A DNA stretch of 35,567 bases, taken from positions 1-35,567 of the forward strand of contig NZ_JAIXSV010000331.1 in NCBI RefSeq assembly GCF_027484505.1, given 5' to 3'. The position numbers and the translations under genes are program-made. Source of the stretch: Asticcacaulis sp. Lineage in GTDB: Bacteria; Pseudomonadota; Alphaproteobacteria; Caulobacterales; Caulobacteraceae. Under the pieces are notes generated by a model, which was not told where the DNA came from, searched no databases, and saw only the letters and a program-made list of their open reading frames with translations. Positions 33,787-35,567 of the stretch are shown one piece after another (the stretch's first letter is position 1; each line of letters begins with the position of its first letter).

Positions 33787-33819
33787 GCGTCATCACAATT
33801 CGGGTGCTGGAGGCTGATT

Positions 33820-35567
33820 ATGTGTAAATCCCAACTAGGTCTGGGCGTTTCGACCCTGACCCTGGCTATGATGGTTACGGGCGTTGTGTCCGCTCACGCG
33901 CAGGAAGCGCCTGCGGCTGAGTCGGTGCAGGAAGTGGTTGTGACGGGCTTTCGTCTGCAAAACCGTCAGCTGATGATCCTGAAGGACGCCGATGAGCGCA
34001 TCGCCGAGTTCATGACCGGCGATGAACTGGGGCAACTGCCTGATTATAACATTTCCGACGCCTTCCGTCGCATGCCGGGCGTGCAGACCGAGTTCGATGA
34101 GGACGAAGGCCGCTTTGTCGGCATTCGCGGTCTCGATCCCAACTTCACCGTCGGTTCGTTTGATGGTTCGACCATCGCCACCTCCGAACGCGGCAACCGT
34201 CAGCTCAATCTGGAGTCCGTGCCGACCTCGGCGGTGAAGCGCCTGGAGGTGTTCAAGTCGCGCACGCCGGACATGGAAGGCAATGCTATCGGCGGTACGC
34301 TCAATCTGATCACCCGTTCGGCCTTTGACCGCAGGGGGCTCTATTGGGTCGGCAGCGCCTTTGTCGGCACCAGCGACAGCCAGAAGGTGCCCGGCAAGGG
34401 CTATGGCCGTAGCAGCGACGACGGTGCCAATTTCCGTTTCGACGGCACGGTTTCGACGACCTTCGGCAGCCAAGATCAGTTCGGCGTCCTGTTCACCGGG
34501 GCCTTCTCGCGCAAGCGCCGCGATCAGGAACGTTTCGTCCCCGGCAGCTACAGCCTGACCAATGGCGTTCCGGTGCAGTCGGCGCATCTGTGGTCGAGCT
34601 ACCCCAACTCGGTCGATCGCTACGGCGGCACGCTGAAGCTGGAATGGCGTCCCTCCGAGACGCTGAAGACCGCACTGACCACGACCTACTATATTCAGGC
34701 CGATAACGAACTGCGCCATTCGCATCAGTTGACGCGCGGGGCGGTTTCGACCGACACGGCCCTGACCTCCGGCAACAAGGCGCGCGTGACGACCGCCGGC
34801 GGCTTCGTCCGTTTCAACGACTTCCCCATCGACAAGCCGCTGACCATTGTACAGGCCAGCGCCGACTGGACGCCGGACGATCATAACATCGTCAAGTTCC
34901 GCGCCGCCTATTCGGAAGCCTCCTTCGTCGAAGCCTCCAACCAGTTGCAGTACAATCTCGCCACTTCGGCGGCCAATGCCTATAATTACACGATCAATGA
35001 CGGCATCCCGACGGCGGTGCTGGATAACCCGACGACCTTCCTCAACCCCTTCAATTACAAGTTCAACAGCTACACTCCGTACGAGGACGACAGCGACGAA
35101 TATATCACCGAGGCGTCGCTCGACTGGCGTTTCAATATGGAGCGTGGTGATCACGGCTGGGGCTTTGGGGCCGGGGCCAAGACGCGCGATCTGACGCGCG
35201 ATTTTGACCGCTATCAGGACGTTTACGCCTTGGCGGCGGGTCAGACTTCGACTCTGGAGGACGTTTTGATGCCGGCCGACTACACTTCGGTCAATGCCAC
35301 GACGCGCCAGTTGTTTATCGATTTCGACAAGTTTCAGGCGGATCGCCGCGCCAATCCGACGAAGTTTGTTCTCAACACCGCCACCACGGCGCTCAACCGC
35401 ATCAGCAACGACTACGTAGTGACCGAAGGCGTCGATGCGCTCTACGTGCAACTGCGCCACGCCGGTGAACGCCACAGCCTGATCTTTGGCGGCCGCTACG
35501 AGGATACGGCGACCGAAGTGAATGGTTACCGCGTCAATGGCAACACGGTCACGGAGCTGAATCGCAA
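33820..35567 (+). CDS. TonB-dependent outer-membrane receptor 4 (cut by window end)
   Basis: The ATG at 33820 has GGAGG at 33809-33813. The frame is open to the window edge (582 codons and 2 bases), so the C-terminal barrel is missing. Visible features are a signal peptide (MCKSQLGLGVSTLTLAMMVT, cleavage near SAHAQ), a TonB-box-like VQEVVVTGFRLQN, and a plug with LGQLPDYNISDAFRRMPGVQ, FVGIRGLDPNFTVGSFDG and DMEGNAIGGTLNLITRSAF. It is a TIGR01782-like receptor like the other three. It is divergent from ROK4, with twin 25-bp repeats between them. A long open frame on the opposite strand (33835-35475) is a shadow of this gene. Confidence 0.92.
   Translation, partial: MCKSQLGLGVSTLTLAMMVTGVVSAHAQEAPAAESVQEVVVTGFRLQNRQLMILKDADERIAEFMTGDELGQLPDYNISDAFRRMPGVQTEFDEDEGRFVGIRGLDPNFTVGSFDGSTIATSERGNRQLNLESVPTSAVKRLEVFKSRTPDMEGNAIGGTLNLITRSAFDRRGLYWVGSAFVGTSDSQKVPGKGYGRSSDDGANFRFDGTVSTTFGSQDQFGVLFTGAFSRKRRDQERFVPGSYSLTNGVPVQSAHLWSSYPNSVDRYGGTLKLEWRPSETLKTALTTTYYIQADNELRHSHQLTRGAVSTDTALTSGNKARVTTAGGFVRFNDFPIDKPLTIVQASADWTPDDHNIVKFRAAYSEASFVEASNQLQYNLATSAANAYNYTINDGIPTAVLDNPTTFLNPFNYKFNSYTPYEDDSDEYITEASLDWRFNMERGDHGWGFGAGAKTRDLTRDFDRYQDVYALAAGQTSTLEDVLMPADYTSVNATTRQLFIDFDKFQADRRANPTKFVLNTATTALNRISNDYVVTEGVDALYVQLRHAGERHSLIFGGRYEDTATEVNGYRVNGNTVTELNR

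Noticed and set aside
33835-35475. A 546-codon open frame on the minus strand
   Set aside because: It is antisense to TonB receptor 4, which has a signal peptide, plug motifs and a ribosome-binding site. Its composition (repeated V, G, R, A with no domain) is typical of a shadow frame in GC-rich DNA.

Overview
The window looks like a chromosomal segment of an alphaproteobacterium of the Caulobacterales, most plausibly Asticcacaulis or a close relative. This is inferred from high-GC coding with AT-rich intergenic stretches, many Caulobacter/Xanthomonas-type TonB-dependent receptors paired with ROK regulators, GPH-type sugar transporters, and a TonB-C-like domain fused to SEL1 repeats. No rRNA, tRNA or CRISPR array was recognised.

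Region 1 (1-2400) is a decayed junction. A small excisionase-like gene is followed by repeated TGGGGGTA boxes of the kind found upstream of DUF4102-type integrases. The first dozen codons of such an integrase survive and then run straight into a 5'-truncated EnvZ-like histidine kinase that also carries an in-frame amber codon. A frameshifted remnant of the error-prone polymerase gene dnaE2/imuC lies just behind it.

Region 2 (2435-10690) is a two-component system and a likely regulon. A 983-residue sensor kinase with a periplasmic beta-propeller is followed 2 nt later by a NarL/LuxR-type response regulator. Around it are exported or unknown proteins: a three-repeat secreted protein, a DUF3617 lipoprotein, a papain-like cysteine-peptidase-like secreted protein, and a paralogous pair of unknown proteins. 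Three copies of a 20-bp palindrome, consensus AACCGCATG-NN-CATGCGGTT, sit 55-62 nt upstream of the start codons of three of these transcription units. I propose that these are the binding sites of the response regulator.

Region 3 (11047-14599) holds a secreted SEL1-repeat protein with a TonB-C-like C-terminus, then a divergent aldo/keto reductase and AraC-type regulator.

Region 4 (14688-35567) is a large nutrient-uptake cluster made of four ROK-regulator/TonB-receptor pairs, each divergently arranged. With them are two GPH/MFS transporters and three exported phosphodiesterase-type enzymes: a Ca-dependent PI-PLC-like protein, a glycerophosphodiester phosphodiesterase and a 2H-type (DUF1868) phosphoesterase. 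Each ROK/receptor intergenic region carries its own distinct palindrome or repeat. The palindrome next to the first ROK gene occurs again between the first MFS gene and the PI-PLC-like gene, which ties those two divergent pairs into one regulon. Together these genes suggest scavenging of phosphodiester-linked compounds, possibly phosphoinositide or glycerophosphodiester head groups: outer-membrane import by TonB receptors, periplasmic hydrolysis, inner-membrane import by MFS carriers, and de-repression by ROK sensors. The fourth receptor gene is cut by the window end.
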